NCBI GenBank assembly: GCA_019242155.1
Contig: JAFAWA010000314.1
Span: forward strand, 1-57,396
Reading direction: 5' to 3'
Length of the DNA: 57,396 bases
From: Terriglobia bacterium
GTDB lineage: Bacteria > Acidobacteriota > Terriglobia > Bryobacterales > Bryobacteraceae
The notes under the pieces were generated by a model. That model saw only the letters and a list, made by a program, of their open reading frames with translations, searched no databases and was not told where the DNA came from. This document shows, in pieces, positions 57,247 through 57,396 of the stretch (position 1 is its first letter; every line of letters starts with the position of its first letter). Made by a program: the position numbers and the translations under genes.

Positions 57247-57396
57247 ATGAGATACCGGTTTCCTTTATTTATTGCTGGGACGGCCGCTACTGCTTTGTTG
57301 CTGGTAACAGATCCAGCAGTCACGCAAACAACTCATTCTTCTTCTGCGGCCAAGAGCTGGACACAGCCGAAGACCCCCTGGGGCGATCCGGATCTG
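57247..57396 (+). CDS. N-terminus of a secreted protein of the 'PWGDPDLxG' acidobacterial type (3' truncated)
   Basis: ATG after gggagag; MRYRFPLFIAGTAATALLLVTDPAVTQTTHSSSAAKSWTQPKTPWGDPDL runs open to the window end. Confidence 0.7.
   Translation, partial: MRYRFPLFIAGTAATALLLVTDPAVTQTTHSSSAAKSWTQPKTPWGDPDL

Noticed and set aside
1-57396. Mobile elements, integrases, prophage genes or a classical defence island
   Set aside because: No transposase, integrase, phage structural, restriction or toxin-antitoxin gene recognised among the ORFs; the S74 and SatD loci alone do not justify such a call.

Overview
The window looks like an ordinary-to-accessory stretch of a GC-rich acidobacterial chromosome (Solibacter/Bryobacter-like). 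This is inferred from PadR plus ADOP-type permease pairs, an NHL protein with a C-terminus resembling the 'Solibacter uncharacterized C-terminal domain' (TIGR03437), and DUF6152 and DUF8021-like secreted proteins. I support about 55 protein-coding features and no rRNA, tRNA, CRISPR array or transposase. Recognisable metabolic and housekeeping genes are homoserine dehydrogenase, HU, M50 protease, prepilin peptidase, ABC/FtsX plus a TesA-like esterase, gmhA/gmhB-like, gmd/fcl, coaBC, rpoZ, type-4 UDG, ispG, CYTH, metW and metX. The two most interesting regions are as follows. (1) A compact six-gene minus-strand operon (about 37.6-43.9 kb) encodes a stressosome module: RsbRD-type RsbR, RsbS, RsbT, an RsbT/W-like ATPase fused to a SpoIIE/RsbX phosphatase, an RsbT-like ATPase fused to a hybrid histidine kinase, and a REC-PAS-HK-REC kinase. 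No sigma-B or RsbU is present. This suggests a stressosome wired into a phosphorelay. (2) A SatD-like gene (about 17.9-19.4 kb) has a divergent class-III-cyclase-like motif set and a C-terminal HTH-like segment. It is followed by two tandem 22-bp palindromes (AGACAACC-N6-GGTTGTCT) and a polytopic DUF3307-like membrane protein. Other items include a one-base frameshift in a beta-lactamase-family gene at a G6 tract, tandem palindromes in front of padR, a sigma-region-4-like protein carrying an anti-sigma zinc motif, a cyclophilin with a degenerate trypsin-like tail, and a 3 x 186-bp repeat in an S74-chaperone surface protein. All family calls come from reading translated motifs; no database search was run.
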